Assembly (NCBI RefSeq): GCF_020911925.1
Contig: NZ_CP087134.1
Coordinates: 3,968,001-4,032,000, forward strand
Origin: Flavobacterium cupriresistens
GTDB taxonomy: Bacteria > Bacteroidota > Bacteroidia > Flavobacteriales > Flavobacteriaceae
Direction: 5' to 3'
DNA: 64,000 nucleotides
Shown here piece by piece: positions 16,835 through 25,922 of this stretch (its first letter is position 1; each line of letters opens with the position of its first letter). The position numbers and the translations under genes are program-made. Below the pieces are notes generated by a model. It was not told where the DNA came from, ran no database searches, and saw only the letters and a program-made list of their open reading frames with translations.

Positions 16835-18403
16835 ATGAAAAATTTAAAAATAAACAACCGATTTACAGCAGAATTACCTGCAGATCCTAACGAGACAAAT
16901 GAAGTCCGTCAGGTTGCTAATGCGCTTTTTTCCTATGTAAATCCAACAAAACCATCAAATCCACAACTGATTCATGCTTCAAAATCTGTAGCTGAATTGG
17001 TTGGAATTTCTGAAGACGAAATTCAATCAGAATCCTTTCTAAACGCATTCTCAGGAAAAGAAATTCTTCCTGAAACACGTCCTTACGCAATGGCGTATGC
17101 AGGGCACCAATTTGGGAATTGGGCCGGGCAATTGGGTGATGGTCGTGCTATAAACTTAACAGAAGTAGAACATGATAATTCATTTTTTACGCTTCAGCTA
17201 AAAGGAGCAGGAAAAACTCCTTACTCCCGAACTGCTGATGGTCTGGCGGTTTTGCGCTCCTCCATCAGAGAATATCTGTGTGCCGAAGCTATGTATTATC
17301 TAGGTGTTCCTACTACCCGATCACTTTCTTTAATGTTATCGGGTGATGAAGTTTTGCGCGATATTTTATACAATGGAAATCCTGCTTTCGAAAAAGGAGC
17401 TATTGTTTGTCGCGTTGCTCCGTCTTTCATTCGCTTTGGAAGTTTTGAATTGCTTACTTCTCGCAATGAATTGAAAAACCTGAAACAATTTGTAGAATAT
17501 ACGATCAAATATTACTTCCCCGAAATTAAAGGAGACCCAAAAGAACAATATGTACAGTTTTTCCAAAAAGTAGCCGACACCACACGTGAAATGATTTTGC
17601 ATTGGCAAAGAGTTGGTTTTGTACATGGTGTAATGAATACCGATAATATGTCTATCCACGGAATCACCATTGACTATGGTCCGTATGGCTGGTTGGAAAA
17701 TTACGATCCCAATTGGACACCAAATACAACAGACAGTCAATACAGAAGATACCGTTTTGGTAACCAACCGCAAATTGCGCAATGGAATTTGTATCAATTG
17801 GCTAATGCGCTTTATCCGTTAATCAACGAAGCCAAGCCTTTAGAAGATATTTTGGAGTCTTTTATAAACGAGTTTGATTCCGATTACAAAACAATGTTTT
17901 TAAGTAAACTAGGATTGTTTACTTCAACCGAAACTGATAGTGAATTAATTGCTAATTTAGAAGCAACTTTACAGTTATCTGAAACGGATATGACGATCTT
18001 TTTTAGAAATTTAAGTCTCATAAAAAAAGAAGATTCGATTGAAAATACAATTGCAAAAATTAAAGATGCCTTCTATATTCCGGAAGAAATCACCAATACT
18101 ATCTTAGAAAATTGGACGATCTGGTTTTCGTTATATCTAAAAAGATTAGCGACAGAAGTCCTTTCAGATGAAGATCGCGCCACAAAAATGAATCGTATCA
18201 ATCCGAAATATGTATTGCGAAATTATATGGCGCAACTAAGTATTGACGCAGCAGACAAAGGCGATTTTTCATTGGTTGATGAATTATATACCCTACTTCA
18301 AAAACCATATGACGAACAACCGGAAATGGAGAAATGGTTTGCCAAAAGACCGGATTGGGCTCGTTCTAAAGTAGGTTGCTCTATGCTTTCTTGTAGTTCT
18401 TAA
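16835..18403 (+). CDS. selO: SelO protein adenylyltransferase (UPF0061/YdiU family)
   Basis: The 522-residue protein has the pseudokinase-like motifs of SelO: GHQFGNWAGQLGDGR at 90-104, QLKGAGKTPYSR around Lys123/Lys127, HGVMNTDNMS (catalytic Asp and metal-binding Asn) and DYGP. It ends GCSMLSCSS, so the terminal CSS of bacterial SelO (cysteine where eukaryotes have selenocysteine) is present. SelO transfers AMP from ATP to Ser/Thr/Tyr of target proteins and is linked to redox stress; the nearby MsrA and YpdA fit that. Confidence 0.95.
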   Translation: MKNLKINNRFTAELPADPNETNEVRQVANALFSYVNPTKPSNPQLIHASKSVAELVGISEDEIQSESFLNAFSGKEILPETRPYAMAYAGHQFGNWAGQLGDGRAINLTEVEHDNSFFTLQLKGAGKTPYSRTADGLAVLRSSIREYLCAEAMYYLGVPTTRSLSLMLSGDEVLRDILYNGNPAFEKGAIVCRVAPSFIRFGSFELLTSRNELKNLKQFVEYTIKYYFPEIKGDPKEQYVQFFQKVADTTREMILHWQRVGFVHGVMNTDNMSIHGITIDYGPYGWLENYDPNWTPNTTDSQYRRYRFGNQPQIAQWNLYQLANALYPLINEAKPLEDILESFINEFDSDYKTMFLSKLGLFTSTETDSELIANLEATLQLSETDMTIFFRNLSLIKKEDSIENTIAKIKDAFYIPEEITNTILENWTIWFSLYLKRLATEVLSDEDRATKMNRINPKYVLRNYMAQLSIDAADKGDFSLVDELYTLLQKPYDEQPEMEKWFAKRPDWARSKVGCSMLSCSS

Positions 18404-18407
18404 TTTT

Positions 18408-18628
18408 TTTTCGCCACGAATTTCACCAATTAAACTAATTTCTTTTTTATTCAACCTTGATTAGTGGAAATTAGTGTAATTCGTGTCAAACCTTCTTCTG
18501 CCACAGATTAAAAAGATTCCAATGATTAATCTTTGAAATCCTTTTAATCCGTGGCTATTTTTTTTCATCAAGAATCTCACAGCTTAAACTAATTAATTCG
18601 TGCCAATTCGTGAAATTCGTGTTTAACT
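18408..18628. repeat. Intergenic repeat of the GCCACAGATT / CACGAATTTCAC family
   Basis: The gap between selO and ypdA contains CACGAATTTCACCAATTAAA near its start and the related GCCAATTCGTGAAATTCGTG near its end, with a central inverted repeat GCCACAGATTAAAAAGATT / AATCCTTTTAATCCGTGGC. It shares its words with the arrays at 2.8, 33.9, 47.8 and 59.2 kb. It may also act as the transcription stop between the convergent genes. Confidence 0.8.
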
Positions 18629-18634
18629 CCTTTT

Positions 18635-19603
18635 TTACTTCGCAGTAATAGAATCAATTATCAGATTGGCATGAACTCTGGAATTCTCAATAAACCATTT
18701 GTGTGTATGCATCCCTCCACAAACCACTCCGGCCAGAAACAATCCTTTTACATTTGTTTCCATTGTTTCCGGATTGTAAGTTGGTGTTTTTAATGCATCT
18801 TCTGACAGTTGAATGCCTGCATTTCGCAAAAAAGCCAAATCCGGTTTGTAACCCGTTAACGCTAAAACAAAATCATTTTCGATAGTTACTTTTCCGTTTG
18901 GAGTTTCAATTTCAACCGTATTCTCTTTAATTTCGGTAATATTCGATTCAAAACAAGCTTTAATACTTCCTTCGCTGATACGGTTTTCGATATCAGGTTT
19001 TGCCCAATATTTCACGCGATTGTTGATCTCGTTTTTACGAATTACCATTGTTACATTGGCTCCTTTTCTCCAACATTCCAAAGCCGCATCAACAGAAGAG
19101 TTATTCGCACCGACTACTAGAATATTTCTAAAAGCATATTCATGTGCCTCTTTATAATAATGACGAACTTTGGGCAACTCTTCCCCTTTTACCTCCATTT
19201 TAATCGGAATGTCATAAAATCCGGTTGCAATAATGACGTTTTTTGATTGATATACTTTTTTATCTGTGCTAACTTTAAATGATTCAACACCCTCTTTTAT
19301 TATTTCAGTAACTCTTTCAAATAAATGAATTGAAAAATTAAAATAGCGGTGAATATTTCGATAGTATTCCAAAGCCTCCTGACGACCCGGTTTTGGTGGC
19401 AGACAGTTAAATGGAATACCCCCTATTTCCAACCTTTCTGCTGTCGAAAAAAAAGTCATGTACAAAGGATAGTTAAAAATACTATTTACAATTGCTCCTT
19501 TTTCAATGATTAAATAACTCAAATTCTTCTTCTGGGCTTCTATAGCACAGGCCAGACCAATCGGACCGCCTCCCACAATGATCAAATCGTATTGTTCTGT
19601 CAT
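18635..19603 (-). CDS. ypdA: YpdA-family putative bacillithiol disulfide reductase
   Basis: A 322-residue FAD/NAD(P)-dependent oxidoreductase with the FAD motif GGGPIG at 11-16 and a second dinucleotide motif VVGANNSSVDAAL around 160-172. NSIFNYPLYMTFFSTAERLE and the C-terminal GVVCGGMHTHKWFIENSR are typical of YpdA, which reduces bacillithiol disulfide with NADPH. There is no CxxC thioredoxin-reductase pair, as expected for the family. The CYTH gene lies 7 bases upstream on the same strand, so the two are probably co-transcribed. Confidence 0.93.
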   Translation of the reverse strand: MTEQYDLIIVGGGPIGLACAIEAQKKNLSYLIIEKGAIVNSIFNYPLYMTFFSTAERLEIGGIPFNCLPPKPGRQEALEYYRNIHRYFNFSIHLFERVTEIIKEGVESFKVSTDKKVYQSKNVIIATGFYDIPIKMEVKGEELPKVRHYYKEAHEYAFRNILVVGANNSSVDAALECWRKGANVTMVIRKNEINNRVKYWAKPDIENRISEGSIKACFESNITEIKENTVEIETPNGKVTIENDFVLALTGYKPDLAFLRNAGIQLSEDALKTPTYNPETMETNVKGLFLAGVVCGGMHTHKWFIENSRVHANLIIDSITAK

Positions 19604-19610
19604 AAAGCAA

Positions 19611-20084
19611 TTACTTTTCCCAAGTTTTAAAAGGGTTTTTACTCAGATACGCGTTATAATATCTTGGATCATTAGTCACTTCCTCACCCAGCCATTCCGG
19701 TTTTTCAAAAGAGTCTGTCTCTGATTGTAATTCAATTTCGGCCATTACCAAACCTTCATTATCACCATAAAATTCATCCACTTCAAAAACATGATCTCCC
19801 GCTTTTATTTCAAAGCGGGTTTTCTCAATTTTGCCTTTTTCACAAAGTTTGAGTAACTCCTCTGCTTCATCAATTGGAATTTCATTTTCCCATTCAAAAC
19901 GGGACATTCCGCCTTGATGACCAATCCCTTTAATGGTAATAAATCCCCTTTGACCTTTAATCCTAACGCGAACTGTTCTTTCCGGGATTGAACTTAAGTA
20001 TCCCTGAGCAATTTTATTTTGAGTAAAAGCCTGTTCTTTAAAATCATCCGATTTTACAAGAAACTTTCTTTCGATTTCAATCAT
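19611..20084 (-). CDS. CYTH-domain protein (inorganic polyphosphatase / adenylate cyclase superfamily)
   Basis: The 157-residue protein begins MIEIERKF, the ExExK signature (Glu3, Glu5, Lys7). Further tunnel residues lie in VRVRIKGQRGFITIKG, FEWENEIP and VDEFYGDNEGLVMAEIEL. Bacterial stand-alone CYTH proteins usually hydrolyse triphosphates such as tripolyphosphate with Mg2+. Cytosolic. The ypdA gene starts 7 bases after its stop. Confidence 0.92.
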   Translation of the reverse strand: MIEIERKFLVKSDDFKEQAFTQNKIAQGYLSSIPERTVRVRIKGQRGFITIKGIGHQGGMSRFEWENEIPIDEAEELLKLCEKGKIEKTRFEIKAGDHVFEVDEFYGDNEGLVMAEIELQSETDSFEKPEWLGEEVTNDPRYYNAYLSKNPFKTWEK

Positions 20085-20232
20085 TTTAATATTTCAATTA
20101 AATTTCAATGCAAGTTACTTAATTTAATTCAGTAGTAAAATTGACAAATCACAAACTCCTTACCTTATATCATTTTTATCCTAACTCCCTCGCAATCAAA
20201 AACAAAACATTAAAATAACTGATTATTAATGC

Positions 20233-20261
20233 TTTACGTATTATTTTTTTGGTTAAATTTG
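20233..20261 (+). promoter_or_regulatory. Bacteroidetes-type promoter of the OmpA-like gene
   Basis: TTTA at 20233-20236, a 17-base spacer, and TAAATTTG at 20254-20261, an exact TAnnTTTG match. The expected transcript start would be near 20268, giving a short leader before the ATG at 20284. Confidence 0.55.
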
Positions 20262-20283
20262 ATAGAATCTTAACTTCATACTT

Positions 20284-21189
20284 ATGTCTAAAAAAGCACT
20301 TTATCTATTAGGCATTGCAATAACCATTATTTTGGGTACTTTTTTGTACTTGAAATTTTGTTGCAATTGTACGAAACCCGAAACAATTGATCCTATCGAA
20401 AAACCAATTGTAACGACTCCGGAGGCCTCTCTTGTCCCCTTTGTTCTAAATGGCTCGGGAATTGATTATCACACGACTGATAACATCAAATTCCTTAAAA
20501 ACAATGCTTCAGTACTGGTCCCCATTGGCGATTCTGTAAATATTGGAATTGAAAAACTAAAAGCGTTTTTAACTTCAAATCCAAAGCAAAAAATAACCAT
20601 TACCGGTTATGCCACAAGTGACGAAACCAATACCACTAAATTTGAAAATCTTGGAGTAGCCAGGGCAAATGATGTCAAAAATTACTTTGTAACGAAAGGC
20701 TTAACAGGCTCTCAATTGGATACCAAAGGTGAAATTGTGGACAAATGGCAAACCAATTCAGATACTCTTTTTGGTCCGGTCTCCTATAAATTTGAAGTTG
20801 CAGACACCACTACGGTCGCTACTGACGAGTGGAGCCTTTTGAAAGAAAAAATCAATACTGATCCTTTAACGCTGTATTTTAGTACCAGTAAATCTCGTAA
20901 TATACTAGGTGCAGATGAAAAGCAAAAAGTAGCAGATATTGCCAAATATACAGCACATGATAAAGCCGCTGTGGTTTTAATTGTTGGTCATTCGGACAAT
21001 GTGGGAAATCGTGATTCGAATGTTGCTTTGGGGCAAAAAAGAGCTGAGTTCACTAAAAACTATCTGTCTAAAAATGGTATTGGTGCGCAAATCGAAACGG
21101 AATCAAAAGGACCTGATGAACCAATTGGCGATAACGGTACCCGAGAAGGTAAGGCATCTAACAGAAGAACTGTAATTACAATAAAATAA
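20284..21189 (+). CDS. Membrane-anchored protein with two OmpA-like domains
   Basis: The N-terminus (MSKKALYLLGIAITIILGTF) forms a single transmembrane anchor or uncleaved signal, followed by CCNC. Residues about 60-165 resemble a diverged OmpA C-terminal domain (ITITGYATSDETNTTKFENL, then ARANDVKNYF) and residues about 195-300 a canonical one (VGHSDNVGNRDSNVALGQKR, ending ASNRRTVITI). Such domains bind peptidoglycan. The two-domain arrangement and lack of a beta-barrel suggest a cell-wall-tethering role. The HHH-containing protein follows 19 bases downstream. Confidence 0.85.
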   Translation: MSKKALYLLGIAITIILGTFLYLKFCCNCTKPETIDPIEKPIVTTPEASLVPFVLNGSGIDYHTTDNIKFLKNNASVLVPIGDSVNIGIEKLKAFLTSNPKQKITITGYATSDETNTTKFENLGVARANDVKNYFVTKGLTGSQLDTKGEIVDKWQTNSDTLFGPVSYKFEVADTTTVATDEWSLLKEKINTDPLTLYFSTSKSRNILGADEKQKVADIAKYTAHDKAAVVLIVGHSDNVGNRDSNVALGQKRAEFTKNYLSKNGIGAQIETESKGPDEPIGDNGTREGKASNRRTVITIK

Positions 21190-21208
21190 TTAATCAAAAT
21201 ATACGATC

Positions 21209-21760
21209 ATGAATATACCTTGTATCTTAATACCTGCGCTAGTTGGATTAATCTGTGGAATTTTAGGTTACTTACTAGGAAGAATGAACTCAAAAAATGA
21301 TGATTCACTAGCATTGTCTTTACAAGCTGATTTGGATGCCTGCAAAGCGAATACCAAGAATCTGAATGCCCGTATCGCTACTTTAGAAGCTGATTTGGCT
21401 GCTAAACCAACTATTAACAGTACAGCGCAATCCTTTGCTGCTACAGCCGCTCCGTTGTTGTTATTTGACAATGAGCTCGCTGCAACCGTTTTTGGCAAAA
21501 AAGTAAAGGAGAACGATCTTAAAGTTGTAGAAGGAATTGGACCAAAAATTGAAACCTTGTTTAATAATGCCGGAATCAAAACCTGGCAGGAATTATCGGC
21601 AACAACAACCGAAAAATTGCAATCTATTTTGGATGCCGCAGGTGAAAATTATGCAATACATAATCCGGGTAGCTGGGCGAAACAAGCGCTACTTGCCTAC
21701 CAGGGAAAATGGCAGGAATTAAAAGACTGGCAAGACAGTCATATTGGAGGAAAAGAATAA
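21209..21760 (+). CDS. Membrane-anchored protein with helix-hairpin-helix-like C-terminal domain
   Basis: Residues 3-25 (CILIPALVGLICGILGYLLG) form one transmembrane helix; residues 35-70 look like a coiled coil (LQADLDACKANTKNLNARIA). The C-terminal part, LKVVEGIGPKIETLFNNAGI, is the helix-hairpin-helix motif seen in proteins annotated as COG3743-like (predicted 5' nuclease-like), here probably a binding module. The preceding OmpA-like gene ends 19 bases upstream, and a strong terminator follows, so the two form an operon. Function unknown. Confidence 0.75.
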   Translation: MNIPCILIPALVGLICGILGYLLGRMNSKNDDSLALSLQADLDACKANTKNLNARIATLEADLAAKPTINSTAQSFAATAAPLLLFDNELAATVFGKKVKENDLKVVEGIGPKIETLFNNAGIKTWQELSATTTEKLQSILDAAGENYAIHNPGSWAKQALLAYQGKWQELKDWQDSHIGGKE

Positions 21761-21782
21761 AACCACAATTTATATAACCTTA

Positions 21783-21808
21783 AAAACTGGCTTCCGGCCA
21801 GTTTTTTT
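21783..21808. terminator. Rho-independent terminator
   Basis: A stem of AAAACTGGC/GCCAGTTTT with a 5-base loop and a T run on the plus strand (A run on the left serves the minus strand). It lies between the stop codons of convergent genes (21760 and 21807). Confidence 0.85.
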
Positions 21809-22880
21809 ATGCTTTATCGAAAAATTCAGATGACCAGTCCTTGTCTTTATTATACCACAATTGCCCTTCTAAAACTTCTAATGGACAATCAAAATTATTG
21901 GTGTATAGTGCGCCGGTTCCTAGGCCTTGTGGCATTTTTGAGTTTTGCAAAAACGTCCATTGTGAGATTGCATTCAGTCCGATGTTGCTTTCTAATGCAG
22001 ATGTAATCCACCACCCAATATTGTATCGTTCGGCCAACGTAATCCACTCTTGTGTTCCTCTAAAACCTCCAACAAAACTAGGCTTAAGAATAATATATTG
22101 TGGTTGGATTTTTTGGATCAGTTTTTCTTTCTCTTCTATTGAAAATACTCCGATTAACTCTTCATCCAGTGCAATTGGAAATGGTGTTACCTTACATAAA
22201 TCAGCCATTGCCTTTACATTTCCTTTCTTAATAGGTTGCTCAATACTATGTAACTGAAATTTATTTAGTTGATTTAGTTTATCTAAAGCTTCACTTAATC
22301 CAAAAGCACCATTGGCATCTACTCTAATTTCGATTTGTTCCACAGAAAAATGACTTCGAATGAACTGTAACAACTCTAATTCTTTATCAAAATCAATCGC
22401 TCCGATTTTGAGTTTTATGCAATTAAAACCATCGGCCAGCTTTTCTTCTATCTGCTGTTTCATAAAAGACGGTTCTCCCATCCATACCAAACCATTTATT
22501 GAAATTGACTTTTTATGATTAGTAAAATCGGAAGGAAACAGTATGTATGGATTATCACTTTTAAGGGACAAAAAAGCCATTTCAATTCCAAATTGTATGG
22601 AAGGAAACTCCAATAGGGCTTCCCAAAGTTTCGTTTCACCTAAATGAATGTTCTCGCAAGCCCAGCTTAGTTTTTCTTCATAATCGTCCCGATCATCTGC
22701 GCTTAAACCTCTTAAGATTCCGCACTCCCCGATTCCTTTTTTACCGTTTTCTTCCAAAACAATAAACCAGGTTTCTTTTTCTGTCATAATGCCTCTTGAG
22801 GTTCCAGACGGGCGCTTAAACTCTAGCATGTATTTGTGGTAAGTGGCTTTCAATATACTGTGTGTGTTTTTTTGAACCAT
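21807..22880 (-). CDS. menC: o-Succinylbenzoate synthase (MenC, enolase superfamily)
   Basis: Enolase-superfamily residues are readable: KLKIGAIDF with the catalytic Lys pair, RVDANG (metal Asp), SIEQP (metal Glu), ALDEEL (metal Asp) and ILKPSFVGG (second catalytic Lys). The N-terminal EFKRPSGTSRG capping segment is typical of MenC. It dehydrates SHCHC to o-succinylbenzoate in menaquinone synthesis. The ATG at 22880 lies inside a hairpin repeat; a TTG at 22853 (giving MKATYHKY) looks more like the natural start by recall of homologues. Usual length is about 340-350 residues, against 357 from the ATG. Confidence 0.92.
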   Translation of the reverse strand: MVQKNTHSILKATYHKYMLEFKRPSGTSRGIMTEKETWFIVLEENGKKGIGECGILRGLSADDRDDYEEKLSWACENIHLGETKLWEALLEFPSIQFGIEMAFLSLKSDNPYILFPSDFTNHKKSISINGLVWMGEPSFMKQQIEEKLADGFNCIKLKIGAIDFDKELELLQFIRSHFSVEQIEIRVDANGAFGLSEALDKLNQLNKFQLHSIEQPIKKGNVKAMADLCKVTPFPIALDEELIGVFSIEEKEKLIQKIQPQYIILKPSFVGGFRGTQEWITLAERYNIGWWITSALESNIGLNAISQWTFLQNSKMPQGLGTGALYTNNFDCPLEVLEGQLWYNKDKDWSSEFFDKA

Positions 22881-23401
22881 ATAAGTGATGTAAGTTCATT
22901 TAATTGTTGGCGGAAAAGCAAACTTATATTTTCTTATATCACTTATATGGTGAAATTTAATTGGCTAAATGCTTTGTGTTTTTTAAACCATGTAAGTCAT
23001 ATAAGCTCATTTAATTGTTGGCGGAAAAACTAACTTATATTTTCTTATATCACTTATATGGTGAAATTTTAATTGGCTAAACGCTTTGTATTTTTTAAAC
23101 CATGTAAGTCATATAAGTTCATTTAATTGTTGGCGGAAAAACTAACTTATATTTTCTTATATCACTTATATGGTAAAATTTTAATTAGTCAAAAGCTTTG
23201 TGTTTTTTAACCATGTAAGTCATGTAAGTTCATTTAATTGTTGGCGGAAAAACAAACTTATATTTTCTTACATCACTTATATGGTGAAATTTTAATTAGT
23301 CAAAAGCTTTGTGTTTTTTAACCATGTAAGTCATGTAAGTTCATTTAATTGTTGGCGGAAAAACAAACTTATATTTTCTTACATCACTTATATGGTGAAA
23401 T
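22879..23401. repeat. Five tandem copies of a 105-110 bp hairpin repeat
   Basis: Each copy has a left arm like ACCATGTAAGTCATGTAAG, the invariant core TTCATTTAATTGTTGGCGGA, a right arm CTTATATCACTTATATGGT and a tail like AATTAGTCAAAAGCTTTGTG. Copies 4 and 5 are almost identical. The tail matches the last codons and stop of the TPR gene at 23402. The arms resemble those of the array at 1053-1410. This is not a CRISPR: there are no short repeats separated by unique spacers. Confidence 0.9.
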
Positions 23402-24610
23402 TTAATTGGTCAAAAGCTTTAAAACTCTTTCGTAATCTTCTGATTTAATACCTGCTTTCTGGAAGGTTGTAAAATCCAGCTTTGTTTTATCTGTCCAGCT
23501 TAAGCTGTCTGTTACGTTCTGATTTTGATATTTTTTGTAGATAGACTTAGCTGAACTGTAATCGTCGCTTAAAAGGTATACGTGTGCCAGATTCAGTTTT
23601 ACCGCTAACTCTGTGTCGTCTAACTTTTCGCCCTCCTTCAGGAACTTAATTGCTTTTGCGTATTGTTTGGTCAAAATGTAGCAATAGCCAATAGAAGCAT
23701 AATCTAATGCGGTTGCTTTTCCATCGTTGATTATGCCATTCAATTTCGGAATGGCTTCGTTGTACTTCTGTTGTTTGATTAAAGTGGCAATCTGTTTGTG
23801 CAAATCACTATAAACATTTTTAGAGATTCCTGCATCATTGTAACAGGCCGCTCCAAAGTCTTTGTATACTTTGGTTCTTTCAATTGGTAATAACTTTTGA
23901 AACTCGGCATAACGATATTGCTTCATTATTTTATTCAGTATGCAAACACAAAAATCATCCGAATTGGCCATTTTCTGAGCCATTGTCGATGTTTTACACA
24001 AACTGATAATTTCATTTTTATTATCTTGATTCCAGCCACGATTGAGCTTTGTATCTACCCAAGGCACGACTTCTAAAACGATTTTTTGACTTAAAATCCA
24101 ATTTTTACTTTCAAAACCAAACCAGATTGTAGTCGTATTTTCTTTTAAACAGGAAGATTTGTCCAAAGACAGGCGTTTTGCATCTTTGCTAACCGGTTCG
24201 ACCTGAGCAAAACAGGCTGCGTCGGTTTTCCCATCGCTTACATACTTCTTTGCTTTTTCGCTCGAAGTGAAAATCGAATAAGTACATTGATCATCTCCTG
24301 AAATTTTTGACATCAAGAAAACAGCTCCTGCTGAACCCTGCCCTATTCCGTAAGGATCCGGTATCGCTTTTAGCACAGAAACTAAACTACTTGCCATTTC
24401 CTGATTTTTGTCTAAAAGCGTTATTCTATAAACAATCTCAGTTGTACCGACAGGAAAATCTTCGGTGTTTACCGTCATTCGGTCACCGGCAGAAACCAAA
24501 AATTCTTTTGTAGTTGCACGCTCTTTATCCCAATAGCCGTCTTTTTGAGCGTAAATATTGCAAAAAGAGCAAACAGAAACGAAAAGCAGTATTATATTTT
24601 TAGTCATCAT
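23402..24610 (-). CDS. Secreted TPR-repeat protein
   Basis: The gene starts at ATG 24610 or 24607, one or four bases after the stop of the DUF2199 gene; an in-frame ATG at 24628 would overlap that gene. The signal peptide ends near CNIYAQ. The middle region contains several cysteines, and residues about 290-400 hold TPR-like helices (NEAIPKLNGIINDGKATALD, KQYAKAIKFLKEGEKL, LNLAHVYLLSDDYSSAKSIY). Function unknown. Its C-terminal codons KLLTN-stop are copied in the tandem repeat downstream. Probably co-transcribed with the DUF2199 gene. Confidence 0.82.
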   Translation of the reverse strand: MMTKNIILLFVSVCSFCNIYAQKDGYWDKERATTKEFLVSAGDRMTVNTEDFPVGTTEIVYRITLLDKNQEMASSLVSVLKAIPDPYGIGQGSAGAVFLMSKISGDDQCTYSIFTSSEKAKKYVSDGKTDAACFAQVEPVSKDAKRLSLDKSSCLKENTTTIWFGFESKNWILSQKIVLEVVPWVDTKLNRGWNQDNKNEIISLCKTSTMAQKMANSDDFCVCILNKIMKQYRYAEFQKLLPIERTKVYKDFGAACYNDAGISKNVYSDLHKQIATLIKQQKYNEAIPKLNGIINDGKATALDYASIGYCYILTKQYAKAIKFLKEGEKLDDTELAVKLNLAHVYLLSDDYSSAKSIYKKYQNQNVTDSLSWTDKTKLDFTTFQKAGIKSEDYERVLKLLTN

Positions 24611-24611
24611 T

Positions 24612-25136
24612 TTAAGCATTTTGCTCACTGGTATTAATCATATTCTGAATTCGCGTTTCGGCCTCCGCTTTTGTAATTCCTTCGTAAAAATCTTTAACAA
24701 AGGGGTGATCGTAATCCTTATGTGGAAAAATTACCGGTCGGCAGTTCCCTTTCTGAGTGACTACCGTTGTTGGAACACTTTCTGAAAAAGTATAGTCTTG
24801 CAAAGCGTTGTTTAACCATCCGAAATATTCTGTTTCATGCTCTTCATTGTCAAAATTATCAAGATAGTCCTGAAAACTTTTCTCACTCAAAGAAACCCAA
24901 AATCCATACTCCAGATCTTCACAATGATCATTTACTTTCTGAAATAATACACAACGTATAAATCTCCCTACATGATCCGGAGATTTAATGACGCAAAAGT
25001 CTTCATCAATCACCGCTATTTCTTCCTTGTCAACCTCAGAAAGACGGGAATAAGCATCAGGTGAAATATACGTTAGTGCCGGCCAGCCCTCATGCTGCTC
25101 TCCGCAACATTCACAAATAAATTTTGTACTATCCAT
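24612..25136 (-). CDS. DUF2199-domain protein
   Basis: The 174-residue protein opens with CECCGEQHEGWPALTY, a CxxC-type N-terminal metal or redox motif, then FCVIKSPDHVGRFIRCVLFQ, EYGFWVSLSEKSFQDYLDNF and GWLNNALQDY, the recognisable DUF2199 pattern. Function of the family is unknown. It sits inside the menaquinone gene cluster between the MBL hydrolase and the TPR protein, which suggests insertion rather than pathway membership. Confidence 0.85.
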   Translation of the reverse strand: MDSTKFICECCGEQHEGWPALTYISPDAYSRLSEVDKEEIAVIDEDFCVIKSPDHVGRFIRCVLFQKVNDHCEDLEYGFWVSLSEKSFQDYLDNFDNEEHETEYFGWLNNALQDYTFSESVPTTVVTQKGNCRPVIFPHKDYDHPFVKDFYEGITKAEAETRIQNMINTSEQNA

Positions 25137-25216
25137 TTATTATTTTAATTGAATAAACGCTTCAATTTGATTTCTAATTCTTCGAAAAAATCGCTAATAC
25201 GAGTAGCATTTTAATT

Positions 25217-25894
25217 TTACAATTCGATTGATTCTCCGATTTCAAGCAGCATTAAATCTTTGCCTTTGTCAAAAAATTGACGAATAGACTCTTCGTGATC
25301 AATTTCGATATAACCAAATGTATCAAAATGGTACCCGAGGATTTTATCACATTCTACAAAATCTGAGGCGATAATAGCATCTTCGACATCCATTGTGAAA
25401 TTATTTCCGATTGGAAGTATCGCTAAGTCCAATTTAGTTCGCAGCGGGATTAATTTCATATCCATTGTAAGCGCTGTGTCTCCAGCGATATAGATGTTTT
25501 TATGCTCTCCTTCAATTACAAAACCTCCGGGATTTCCACCGTAACTTCCGTCTGGGAAAGAGCTTGAGTGAATCGCATTTACATATTTCACTTTTCCGAA
25601 ATCAAACTTCCAGCTTCCGCCATGGTTCATCGGGTGAGCAGTGAAACCTAATTTGGTATAATAATTTGCAATCTCCGCATTAGAAACGATAACGGCATTG
25701 GTTCGCTTTGCAATAGCTTCAACATCTAAAACGTGATCCCCATGTGCATGGGTCAGCAATATATAATCTGCTTTTAATGTGTTTATATCAATATCAGAAG
25801 CTTGCGGATTCGCTGTTATATAAGGGTCAACAATAATGTGTTTCCCTCCAACTTCAATTCCTAATGATGCGTGTCCGTAAAAAGTAATTTTCAT
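25217..25894 (-). CDS. MBL-fold metal-dependent hydrolase, UPF0173 family
   Basis: The 225-residue protein has the metallo-beta-lactamase motif THAHGDHVLD (HxHxDH) near residue 50, and later HSSSFPDG, IAGDTALTMD and YHFDTFG, which matches UPF0173. The YtkL/UPF0173 group is widely conserved with unknown substrate. It lies 28 bases after menA on the same strand; in flavobacteria I recall this gene often lying among men genes, so a menaquinone-related role such as thioester hydrolysis is possible but unproven. Confidence 0.9.
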   Translation of the reverse strand: MKITFYGHASLGIEVGGKHIIVDPYITANPQASDIDINTLKADYILLTHAHGDHVLDVEAIAKRTNAVIVSNAEIANYYTKLGFTAHPMNHGGSWKFDFGKVKYVNAIHSSSFPDGSYGGNPGGFVIEGEHKNIYIAGDTALTMDMKLIPLRTKLDLAILPIGNNFTMDVEDAIIASDFVECDKILGYHFDTFGYIEIDHEESIRQFFDKGKDLMLLEIGESIEL

Positions 25895-25922
25895 TTTTAT
25901 AAAAATTTAAGTTGAACTTCTT

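Noticed and set aside
22879..23401. Possible CRISPR array
   Set aside because: The repeated units are over 100 bp and nearly identical throughout, with no short repeat and unique-spacer alternation and no cas genes.
24611..24628. Overlapping start of the TPR gene at 24628
   Set aside because: ATG codons at 24610 and 24607 immediately after the upstream stop give a better signal peptide and translational coupling.
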